A stretch of 64,000 bases of DNA from Methanoregula sp. (lineage in GTDB: Archaea > Halobacteriota > Methanomicrobia > Methanomicrobiales > Methanospirillaceae), in the NCBI RefSeq assembly GCF_003170075.1, contig NZ_PMZU01000043.1:45572-109571 (forward strand). The letters are read 5' to 3'. Position 1 is the stretch's first letter; every line of letters begins with the position of its first letter. A program made the position numbers and the translations under genes. This document shows, in pieces, positions 24,036-32,266 of the stretch. Under the pieces are notes generated by a model. The model did no database searches. It was not told where the DNA came from and was given only the letters and a program-made list of their open reading frames with translations.

Positions 24036-26783
24036 ATGACTAAGCGATTAACAATTGCATTGATTGCACTTGTCGCGTTGGTCCTTGTAGCCGTACTGCC
24101 GGCATCGGCAACGTACTACCAGGTTAACAACACGATTAACCAGGGTGCAACGGTGTATATTGGTGAACAGCAGTTGAATCTCTCCCCGCTAGCAGCCAGT
24201 ATAGCTCCTAATACTATAATCGGGCACTGGAACGCGGGTAACGACCCGAGTAGCACACAGCCGGCCAATACCGTAGATCTGTCAACAGCCAATATCAACT
24301 CGTACAGTGTCGACGCGGCTACGTACGGCAATTACCCGGGACTCTATTATCCTGTAAACAAAACTACTGGATATGCTAACGGCTCCGTTGCCATCAATGC
24401 CAAGGACCCGTCCATCAGCGTAGATGTCTGGGATATCAACACGAGTCAGATTGTTACCGGCGCCTCTGTTATTCAGGGTGACGCACTTACGTTCCGCATC
24501 CAGACCAACCTGAACGAGGTATATCTCCTCCGTTCACAAATTAACTCGACTGGATCTGCGGTTGCTGCACCCGGCAACATGGATATCCGGCTGAAGTCCG
24601 ATGCAGGGAACATTTACAGTGCAGTCGCAGATAGCGCCGCTGCTGGTACCGTCGTTAATCTGACGCAGGTACACGTAAACCAGTCGACCTGGTACTTAGG
24701 TACTGCTAACAACCAGGCCCCAGGTACCGTGCTAGACGCATGGGACACCGGTGCATTGTATGCCAGTTCCATCCAGTACATGTACCCGTCGGGCGTCTAC
24801 ACCGTCTACGTTGAGTCCCGTGTCAACGGCATGCTTGATAACTACAAGCCGAGCACTGGCGGACAATATACCGGTAAGACGGTCAGCGCGGCCGGAACGG
24901 TCACCATCGCGTCCAACACGGTGTCGCTCTCGGCCAACAAGGACTCAGTCGTCCGCAGCAAGTCGTTCTCGGTCACCATTACCGGTAGGCCCAACACGTA
25001 CTACAACCTGTGGCTCAAGGGCGTCGGCACCATGGCCTTGGGCGCCTATGATAACGAGCCACCTCTGATTGCTCCGAACCAGGTCGGCGTGATTCCGGAT
25101 CCTGCCAACTATCCAGCAATAGCAGCTTCCCAAGTACTCAGCACGGCTTCCGGTGTCAATAACACTGCCGGCCAGTATTATGGTGGGTACCAGTTCCAGA
25201 ACGCAGGGTCTCTCTTCAACCTGTATGCAAATGAGGGCGGTTCAAGTACCAATGGCGCGTTAGCGACCTCTGTCTATGCGGGCGTCATGCTGAGCGCTTC
25301 GGGTACGAGAACCATTATGTTCACGACCGACAACATGACCAAGGCGCAGCAGTACACTATCCGTGTCGAGCAGAATTTCAGCGGACAGTTCAAGAGCGAC
25401 GAGGTTCAAGTGCAGGTCGAGAAGGGCGCAGTCACGATTGTGGCCGCCGGCGACCAGAGTTACTACCTTGGAGAAGAGGTTAAGTTCTCCGGTACAAACA
25501 CTGAATCGCAGGAGACCTACCTGTTCATTGTCGGACCTAACCTGCAGCAGTATGGCTCGAAGATCTCAAGCTCTGACCCAAGGAATTCCCCCGTAACAGA
25601 CGGTGTTACGAGCACATTCCAGGTAGCTGACGTTCTTGGAGACAACACCTGGTCCTGGAAGTGGGGAACATCAGCCGTTGCCCTCGATGCAGGTACCTAC
25701 ACGGTCTATGCAGTCAGCCAGCCATTAGATGCGAACAGTCTCTCCACTGCAGCGTACGGCACGGTTTCCATTATCATCAAGAAACCGTTCATCAGCGCGA
25801 CTGCATCACAGTCTACCGTTGCAAAGGGTGACTCCGTCTTTATCACCGGTACCGCGCAGGGCCAGCCCTCGTCCGGTGTCATGATCTGGCTCCTCGGTAA
25901 GAACTATGCCGGTGTAACTACAACCTCCGTGAACTCCGATTCTTCGTTCTCGTACGAGATCAAGAAGGAGGCCACCAAGACCCTGTACGCTGGCCAGTAC
26001 TTCATCGTCGCCCAGCACCCGATGCAGAACAACCAGTTTGATGTCTATCCGGCAGTGACTCCAGGCACGGCGGTTTCCGGCATGCCAGTTACTGCCTCCG
26101 GTGTTAGCGTCTTTACAGTAAACCAGACTTCTGGCAGTCTGGGTATCTCTGACTCCGCAGACTTCAGACTCACCGGATCCGGCAGCCTGCAGGGCTCCGA
26201 CGCAGCAGAGGCACTGATTGAGGCCATCAACAGTGCAAACGTCGATGATACCTACACCAAGCTCCAGATCCTCCTTGAGGAACCGGTCATCACCATCGAC
26301 CCCGTTGGCGACAGGCATGTCGGTGACAAGTTCACCATCACTGCAACGACCAACCTCGCCGTAGATGACGACGTCCTCTTCGAAGTCTATTCATCATCAT
26401 TCCAGCCGACTCAGAAGAGCCAGAGCGGGGAGTTCAGCGGCGCATCAGGCACCGTGAAAGTTACGAAGGGTGACAGCGGCCTGAACAAGCTCTCGTTCGA
26501 TGTTGACGCATCCACGTTCAAACCCGACGAGTACCTTGTCAAGGCATCTGCCGTCCTTCAGGTTGCAACCGGTACTGCACTGTTCAACGTTCTCGAGGCA
26601 CAAGCCCCGACCGCAACGCCGACAGTTGCAGCAACCACTGCAGCCCCGATAACCACGGTCGCAACCGCAGTCCCGACCACCGTAGCCACGCCCACCAAGA
26701 CCCCGACACAGCCCGGGTTTGGTGCACTGGTTGCCCTGATTGGTCTCGGTGCAGTTGCGCTCCTTGTTGTGCGCAGGCACTGA
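24036..26783 (+). CDS. Major S-layer glycoprotein (DUF3821 type, PGF-CTERM)
   Basis: The 915-residue protein has a signal peptide (1-25, ending PASA before TYYQV) and an N-terminal DUF3821-like start (NQGATVYIGEQQLNLS). Several beta-sandwich repeats of about 110-150 residues follow (each with features like TYLFIVGP and DAGTYTVYAV), many N-glycosylation sequons, then a Thr/Pro/Ala stalk (about 865-890). It ends in a C-terminal PGFG-helix-RRH signal for archaeosortase processing and lipid anchoring. It is the likely surface-lattice protein. The ATG at 24036 follows a strong GGAGG. A paralogous short domain occurs at 58708-59418. Confidence 0.88.
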   Translation: MTKRLTIALIALVALVLVAVLPASATYYQVNNTINQGATVYIGEQQLNLSPLAASIAPNTIIGHWNAGNDPSSTQPANTVDLSTANINSYSVDAATYGNYPGLYYPVNKTTGYANGSVAINAKDPSISVDVWDINTSQIVTGASVIQGDALTFRIQTNLNEVYLLRSQINSTGSAVAAPGNMDIRLKSDAGNIYSAVADSAAAGTVVNLTQVHVNQSTWYLGTANNQAPGTVLDAWDTGALYASSIQYMYPSGVYTVYVESRVNGMLDNYKPSTGGQYTGKTVSAAGTVTIASNTVSLSANKDSVVRSKSFSVTITGRPNTYYNLWLKGVGTMALGAYDNEPPLIAPNQVGVIPDPANYPAIAASQVLSTASGVNNTAGQYYGGYQFQNAGSLFNLYANEGGSSTNGALATSVYAGVMLSASGTRTIMFTTDNMTKAQQYTIRVEQNFSGQFKSDEVQVQVEKGAVTIVAAGDQSYYLGEEVKFSGTNTESQETYLFIVGPNLQQYGSKISSSDPRNSPVTDGVTSTFQVADVLGDNTWSWKWGTSAVALDAGTYTVYAVSQPLDANSLSTAAYGTVSIIIKKPFISATASQSTVAKGDSVFITGTAQGQPSSGVMIWLLGKNYAGVTTTSVNSDSSFSYEIKKEATKTLYAGQYFIVAQHPMQNNQFDVYPAVTPGTAVSGMPVTASGVSVFTVNQTSGSLGISDSADFRLTGSGSLQGSDAAEALIEAINSANVDDTYTKLQILLEEPVITIDPVGDRHVGDKFTITATTNLAVDDDVLFEVYSSSFQPTQKSQSGEFSGASGTVKVTKGDSGLNKLSFDVDASTFKPDEYLVKASAVLQVATGTALFNVLEAQAPTATPTVAATTAAPITTVATAVPTTVATPTKTPTQPGFGALVALIGLGAVALLVVRRH

Positions 26784-26795
26784 ACTAAAATCTAA

Positions 26796-26810
26796 ATTTT
26801 TCTTTTTTTA
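26796..26810 (+). terminator. Oligo-T terminator after the S-layer gene
   Basis: A T-rich run (ATTTTTCTTTTTTTA) starts 12 bases after the S-layer stop codon, the usual form of archaeal termination signal. No hairpin is needed or seen. The rest of the gap to 27159 shows no gene, only degenerate TCCCGTATT repeats near 26916-26945. Confidence 0.6.
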
Positions 26811-27159
26811 TACCTCTGGTTCCTTAATTCAGATGTCATGTCTGTGGCGGGGTAATCTGTCAACTCTGGTTTAACCGGGTATGGCGCCGGGAGCTCCCCC
26901 GAAGAAAACCGACTGCAATTCCCGTATTTCACGTATCCCGTATTGGGTGGATGCCGGGGCTATGTGGGAGATTTAGCCAACGGCATGCGGGGGCCAAAGG
27001 CAGCACGTGCCGAATCTCCTAAAAAAGCGTAAAAGAGAATTTCTCATCTCTCCGGAATCGATCCCGGAACGATTTTTTATGATGAACCGTCATATGTTTC
27101 AGTAAAGAGGATCTGTCTCTTTCGGGAACGGGAGACCTCCTGATGCGTGGCGAGTCTGT

Positions 27160-28686
27160 ATGAAACTTACCGTAAAAATCCTCGATATTGCAACAAGACG
27201 CGGCGTTTTGCTCAACCGTCTCGATGCATGGAGTATTGGTGTGATGGATGGCGACCGGGTGCAGATTATCAACCCAAAAAATGGCGTGGCAGTCACCGCA
27301 GTTGTGGCGACAACCACCACCCTTGCAGGACAGGGTGCCGCCGGAGTTTACCGGATCACCAACGAGCGGCTGAACCTTGCCGATGGTGAGGTGGCTGAAA
27401 TACGGGAGGCCAACCGGCCGGCGTCGCTCGATTTTATCAAGAAGAAGATGGACGGGGGCCGGCTCTCGAAAGACGAGACCCTGACGATCATCAAGGATGT
27501 GGTCAATGATGATATCTCCGCAGCAGAACTGACCGCGTTTATCACCGCATCGTATATCAACCCCCTTGACATGGATGAGGTGGAACATCTCACCCGTGCC
27601 ATGGTCGAGACCGGCGAACAGATAAAATTCGCGTCACGCCCCATTGTCGACAAACACTCCATCGGGGGCGTCCCGGGCAACAAGATCTCTCTGCTAGTAG
27701 TTCCTATCATTGCCGCAAGCGGCCTCAAGATCCCCAAGACCAGTTCCCGTGCCATCACCGGGGCAGGGGGAACCGCTGATCTCATGGAAGTGCTCGCACA
27801 TGTCGAGTTCTCCGCACGCGAAGTACAGGAGATGACCGAAAAGGTAGGTGGCGTGATCGTCTGGGGCGGCGCTACTAACATCGCCCCGGCGGACGACCGT
27901 ATCATCCTCCAGGAATACCCGTTCAAGATCGATGCCCGGGGCCAGATGCTCGCGAGCGTCATGGCAAAGAAGTTTGCAGTCGGCGCAAACATTGTGGTCA
28001 TCGATATCCCGGTGGGCAACCACACCAAGGTGCCGACCATGCAGGACGGCAGGAAACTTGCCCGGGAGTTCATCGAACTCGGTGAGCGTCTCGGCATGAA
28101 AGTCGAGTGTGCTCTGACCTATGGGGATATCCCGGTCGGGCACAGTATCGGCCCTGACCTTGAGGTCAGCGAAGCACTCCGCGTTCTGGAGGGTGCTACC
28201 GAGCCAAATTCGTTAATCCAGAAAAGTATCTCGATTGCCGGTATCGCCCTTGAGATGTCCGGCAAAGCGGCACGGGGAACCGGTGCTCTCATGGCACAGG
28301 AAATTCTCTCCAAAGGAAAAGCCCTGGAGAAATTCCGGCAGATTATCGAGATCCAAGGCGGTGACCCGAAAGTAAAATCGGATGATATCAAGCCCGGCGA
28401 ACACCAGTTCGTCGTCAATTCCCCTGCATCAGGATATGTCATCGAAATGAACAACCAGTCCCTGATCACGCTTGCGCGTATGGCCGGGGCGCCCCATGAC
28501 CCCGGGGCCGGTATCCTGCTCCATGCAAAGAAAGGAAAACTCATCAAGGCCGGGGAGCCGCTCTTTACTATCTATGCAGACCGGGACTGGCGTCTCCAGA
28601 AGGCCCTTGAAGAGGGACGGCATCTCATGCCGGTGATCGTGGAAGGGATGCTCCTTGACCGGGTGCCCTCGCTTTCGGAACTCTAA
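27160..28686 (+). CDS. deoA: AMP phosphorylase
   Basis: This enzyme phosphorolyses AMP, CMP or UMP to ribose-1,5-bisphosphate for the archaeal pentose-bisphosphate route that ends in type III RubisCO. The 508-residue length exceeds bacterial thymidine phosphorylase because of the N-terminal domain (1-85), as in archaeal AMP phosphorylases. Motifs include [35 protein letters not shown] and [11 protein letters not shown]. The two partner genes of the pathway are not in this window. Confidence 0.93.
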   Translation: MKLTVKILDIATRRGVLLNRLDAWSIGVMDGDRVQIINPKNGVAVTAVVATTTTLAGQGAAGVYRITNERLNLADGEVAEIREANRPASLDFIKKKMDGGRLSKDETLTIIKDVVNDDISAAELTAFITASYINPLDMDEVEHLTRAMVETGEQIKFASRPIVDKHSIGGVPGNKISLLVVPIIAASGLKIPKTSSRAITGAGGTADLMEVLAHVEFSAREVQEMTEKVGGVIVWGGATNIAPADDRIILQEYPFKIDARGQMLASVMAKKFAVGANIVVIDIPVGNHTKVPTMQDGRKLAREFIELGERLGMKVECALTYGDIPVGHSIGPDLEVSEALRVLEGATEPNSLIQKSISIAGIALEMSGKAARGTGALMAQEILSKGKALEKFRQIIEIQGGDPKVKSDDIKPGEHQFVVNSPASGYVIEMNNQSLITLARMAGAPHDPGAGILLHAKKGKLIKAGEPLFTIYADRDWRLQKALEEGRHLMPVIVEGMLLDRVPSLSEL

Positions 28687-28745
28687 AAATGAAATGGATA
28701 TCTGAACCGATGGGATAAAATACGAGCAGAGGGGGATATTTTACT

Positions 28746-30134
28746 ATGTATAAACATCGTATTCGTTTCCTTTTTGTGCTGCTGTGTCTTATCGCGTTCT
28801 GTAGCGCAGCACAGGCAACGAACCTGCTGATTACGGTGCAGGACAATCTTGACAACACGACCGTTCCTCATGCAACGGTATACCTGAGCGGGGCCAATGT
28901 CGGCATGACCAATAATGCCGGCCAGTTCCTGCTCAATTCCGGCCAGGGAGATCTCAATCTCCGTATCTCAATGGATGGCTACGATGACTGGGCCAGTACC
29001 GTGAGCGGGAATACCACGTTGCTTTTAGTCTCCCTGAACCGGAGAACCCTGAACCTGAACGTGGCTCTCTATGACTCAAATTCGCTCCAGTCTGTGTCCG
29101 GGGCAAACCTGTATTTAACGTCTGCCAATTCCACCCAAGTCAAGACTTCGGATGCATCGGGTGCAGCATCCTTTGGAGTAACTGCTTATACCTATTATAC
29201 TCTCAATATCACGGCATCGAACTACCAGCCCCGCAGCGAAACGATTGACGTGTCCAATAAGGATCAGAATGTCCAGTACTGGCTCCTGTCCGGTAACCAG
29301 TACTCCTTTGTCGTCAAGGATAAGAACAGTCTGGCAGCGGTGGCCGATGCAAGCATCAGTGTCAATTCTGTACTCCTGGGAAAGACCGATTCACGGGGGA
29401 TTCTGATCGCCCCGATAAGCCGTGATACGCCCATTACCATTGAAGTGCAAAAGACCGGTTACCAGATGGTAACCCAGGTAACAACCATCAGCACGAACGA
29501 AGCAGTCGATGCGGTTCTGCTGAGCCCGGTACCAGTCAGCGCCTTTGTCTTTGTGTATGATCAAAAGAACCAGTCAATCAACGGTGCAGACGTCTATGTT
29601 AACGATACTGTCCAGGGAACTACAAATCCATACGGCCGTGCCACGCTCCAGAACCTTGTTCCCGGCAATTATATATTCGTGGTGAAAAAGACCGGGTATA
29701 CACCGGCAAGCCAGCAGGTCACCCTCTCCAATGATTCCAGCGAATTCCAGATGGTATTATCGCTTGCTACGGTAAGCCAGACGCTCTTTGTCCAGGATAC
29801 CGACCAGAAGAACCTTGCTGGTGCAACCGTTCTCCTTAACGGGGTTGTGGCAGGAACTACCGATTCGCACGGTCAGCTGGACACGCAGCTCACGTACGAT
29901 ACACCTTACAATATCACTGTGACCGATGACGGGTACCGTCCCCTGTCGGTCCAGCAGAATGTTCCTCTTGGGAATACCACAACCCCCCTTACCATCACAC
30001 TTGAAAAGAATATGGACTGGGGATTTGTGACCCTGATTGGGGTGGGGATCCTTGTGCTGCTGATCCTGTACGCCGTAATACGACTGTTTGTGCGCAGGAG
30101 CCGTCACCATGCAACGAAGCGGAATGAAATTTAA
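28746..30134 (+). CDS. Cell-surface protein with tandem carboxypeptidase-regulatory-like repeats
   Basis: The 462-residue protein has a signal peptide (1-24), then about five beta-sandwich repeats of 80-90 residues. Each repeat has the pattern V-x-D-x-x-N-x-x-x-x-x-A-x-V-x-x-NG followed by T-DSHG/NPYG and a YxxxVxxxGY strand, as in PEGA/CarboxypepD_reg domains. It ends with a transmembrane helix and a basic tail. Sequons are frequent, so it is probably a glycosylated surface-attached protein. No catalytic domain is seen. Confidence 0.8.
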   Translation: MYKHRIRFLFVLLCLIAFCSAAQATNLLITVQDNLDNTTVPHATVYLSGANVGMTNNAGQFLLNSGQGDLNLRISMDGYDDWASTVSGNTTLLLVSLNRRTLNLNVALYDSNSLQSVSGANLYLTSANSTQVKTSDASGAASFGVTAYTYYTLNITASNYQPRSETIDVSNKDQNVQYWLLSGNQYSFVVKDKNSLAAVADASISVNSVLLGKTDSRGILIAPISRDTPITIEVQKTGYQMVTQVTTISTNEAVDAVLLSPVPVSAFVFVYDQKNQSINGADVYVNDTVQGTTNPYGRATLQNLVPGNYIFVVKKTGYTPASQQVTLSNDSSEFQMVLSLATVSQTLFVQDTDQKNLAGATVLLNGVVAGTTDSHGQLDTQLTYDTPYNITVTDDGYRPLSVQQNVPLGNTTTPLTITLEKNMDWGFVTLIGVGILVLLILYAVIRLFVRRSRHHATKRNEI

Positions 30135-30743
30135 TTAATCATACCTCTCCTTTTCATTTTATTGGTTCAAGCTGTATCCTGTTCTTTTAATGTGTAAAAA
30201 CGGCTCCCGGAGAAAAACAAAAAATTTCATAGGGCTTCCCCGGAGTTTTGGCATGTATCATCTTTTGCCATCATCAGCATCCTCGTTTCAATTCTCCAGT
30301 TTCGCATCCGGGCGCAGGTCTCAAGGGGTACGGCATGATCAGGAGCCGGAACACCCGGTATTCAAGCGCGTTACGACCCGTGGGGATACCTACCGCTCAC
30401 AAATAAGAACCCCCCCACATCATTATCTGCCCGCTTTTTGCGCTTTTTTCGTGGAATCACTTGTCGGAAGTCCCTGTTTTACGGCTCATGTCTTGTCGGG
30501 TATAGTGAAGTCGCACGTATTTTCCGTGCGATGGGACGAGAGAATCCCGTTTCACGAGGGCCTGACCTCCAATTGTATGATCTCCAGAACCCGAAGTGCC
30601 CATCGCAGCCGGATGCCGGGCACATGAACTGATCACTAAGGTTTTCAACAGAGCTGTTTTTAGTGGTTTAAAGTTCTGATCCCGTTTTTTAGAGATCACA
30701 AAAACGACAATATACCGGATATCAGATCTTTCTCTGCATTAAG
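30135..30743. other. Gene-free stretch with several inverted repeats
   Basis: About 600 bases have no convincing gene. The right half has a run of hairpins: TCGCACG/CGTGCGA (30511-30531), GGGA/TCCC (30533-30548), GTGCCC/GGGCAC (30597-30622), and CACTAA/TTAGTG (about 30635-30666). A pair GTGAA/TTCAC encloses the first two. This could be an untranslated RNA or decayed DNA; no transcription signal is certain. Confidence 0.4.
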
Positions 30744-30815
30744 CGGACCCAGCGGGAATCGAACCCGCGTCCTTGGGTTCGAAGCCCAAGAGGATGTCCT
30801 CTACCCCATGGATCC
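30744..30815 (-). tRNA. tRNA-Arg (TCG)
   Basis: The reverse strand shows acceptor GGATCCA/TGGGTCC (one G-T pair), anticodon TCG in the loop CTTCGAA, T-loop TTCGATT and discriminator G. It lies just upstream of, and divergent from, the dcd-like gene. Confidence 0.93.
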
Positions 30816-30872
30816 TTCCCCAACGTATCTTTATCAAAAGATATTAAGTATTCTCTACCGATAAACTAATGG

Positions 30873-31316
30873 ATGATTCTGTCTGCGCAGGAGATTACCC
30901 GCCGGCTTCAAACTGAGTGTACACAGGAAAAACTGGTCATCACACCCTATGCCGCGGAATGCCAGCAGCCTGCCTCCTATGATCTTCGTGCCGCAGATGA
31001 TATACGTCTGGTCCGGGACTCATGCACGCTCGTGCCGAGCATGGAATGGGTTGAGCTGCCGCCGGATGTTGCCGGGACACTCCGCTGTCGTTCATCGTTT
31101 GGCCGGCGGGGGGTACTTATGGGCGCAGGTTTTGTCGACCCGGGATTCCGGGGTCAATTGACCCTCTGCCTGACGAACATGGGACCTGATGATATCGGGA
31201 TCCGCCGGTCTGAACGTATCGTCCAGATGATCCTGCATGAGGTCAGGAACGGGAACGACCGGTATGCCGGGCGGTACCAGGACAGTACCGGGGCTGTGGG
31301 GGCAAAAGGAGTATGA
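30873..31316 (+). CDS. dCTP deaminase / dUTPase family protein
   Basis: The 147-residue protein has the family core: SYDLRAADDIRL, RSSFGRRGV, the glycine loop AGFVDPGFRG and a C-terminal ERIVQMIL strand. The catalytic glutamate that dCTP deaminases have after the glycine loop (TLE) is replaced here (TLCLTN), so deamination is doubtful and a dUTPase-type role is possible. It is shorter than bifunctional deaminases. The ATG at 30873 is used. It overlaps nrpR by four bases. Confidence 0.75.
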   Translation: MILSAQEITRRLQTECTQEKLVITPYAAECQQPASYDLRAADDIRLVRDSCTLVPSMEWVELPPDVAGTLRCRSSFGRRGVLMGAGFVDPGFRGQLTLCLTNMGPDDIGIRRSERIVQMILHEVRNGNDRYAGRYQDSTGAVGAKGV

Positions 31317-32266
31317 TACGGACCGAACGCAAGTATATCGAGCTTCTGCGTATCTTAAAGGAGCACCGTGAACCGGTGGGGGCAAAGCGGCTCTCGGAAC
31401 TGATGGCAGAAAGGGGTTTTGTCTTAAGCGACCGGGCCGTGCAGTATTACCTCAGTTACCTGGATTCGATGGGATTTACCGAGAAGATCGGCAACCGGGG
31501 CCGGATCCTGACGCCTGCTGGTTTTCTTGAGACGGATCATGCCCTTGTCGATGACCGGATCGGCTTTATTATCTCCAAACTCGAACGGCTCGCGTACCGG
31601 AGTACCTTTGACCCGGCAACGGGTACGGGGGATGTGGCGTACAACCTCTCCATCGTTCCAAGGGAAACCCTGGACCGGGCGCTGGCGGCATTTGACGAAG
31701 TCATAAAAGCCAGGTGCGGGTTCTTTAATTCCTACCGGATTCTCGATCACGATCCCCGGGTGCCTCAGGATTGTGTCGGGGTGATCACCCTGTGCAGTAT
31801 CACCATGGACGGTGTTTTCCAGAGAAAGGGTATCCCGGTGAAGATGGCATTTGGGGGGAGGCTTGAGATCGAGGATAACGTACCCCGACGCTTCCACGAC
31901 CTGATCGGGTACCGGGGAACGACCATCGATCCGCTTGAACTCTTTATCTCCTCTGGTCTGACCTCGATCAATGCATTTGTCCGTACAAAAACCGGGATTG
32001 CCCTCGCAAACGTCCGCGAAGTTCCCAACTCGGCCAGAAGCGAGATCGAGGAAACCATCCGGCTGATGAACGATTGCGGGTTCGCCTTTCCGGTCACGAT
32101 GGGCAACCAGGTATTCAACCTGCCTGACAATCCCTACCGGCTCTCAATTGTCGCTTACAGCGGCCTCAACTATATCGGCAACTGCGTTGAACAGGGCATC
32201 GTGATCCGTACGGAGATCGGCGCCGGGAACATTCCCTTCTCAAAAGTAGCGGATATCAGTCATTGA
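31313..32266 (+). CDS. nrpR: NrpR-type global nitrogen regulator
   Basis: NrpR represses nitrogen-assimilation genes and is released by 2-oxoglutarate. The 317-residue protein has an N-terminal winged helix (about 1-75: LLRILKEHREPVGAKRL, RAVQYYLSYLDSMG) followed by a single NrpR regulatory domain (DUF128). The Methanococcus protein has two such domains; a single domain plus HTH resembles the NrpRI half of the split Methanosarcina system. A second half would be needed elsewhere. The 3' end overlaps the convergent tubulin-like gene by 11 bases. Confidence 0.88.
   Translation: MIRTERKYIELLRILKEHREPVGAKRLSELMAERGFVLSDRAVQYYLSYLDSMGFTEKIGNRGRILTPAGFLETDHALVDDRIGFIISKLERLAYRSTFDPATGTGDVAYNLSIVPRETLDRALAAFDEVIKARCGFFNSYRILDHDPRVPQDCVGVITLCSITMDGVFQRKGIPVKMAFGGRLEIEDNVPRRFHDLIGYRGTTIDPLELFISSGLTSINAFVRTKTGIALANVREVPNSARSEIEETIRLMNDCGFAFPVTMGNQVFNLPDNPYRLSIVAYSGLNYIGNCVEQGIVIRTEIGAGNIPFSKVADISH

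Noticed and set aside
30190..30627. 145-codon plus-strand frame in the 30 kb gap
   Set aside because: Composition unlike the neighbours, no domain, no ribosome site; hairpins fill the same region.
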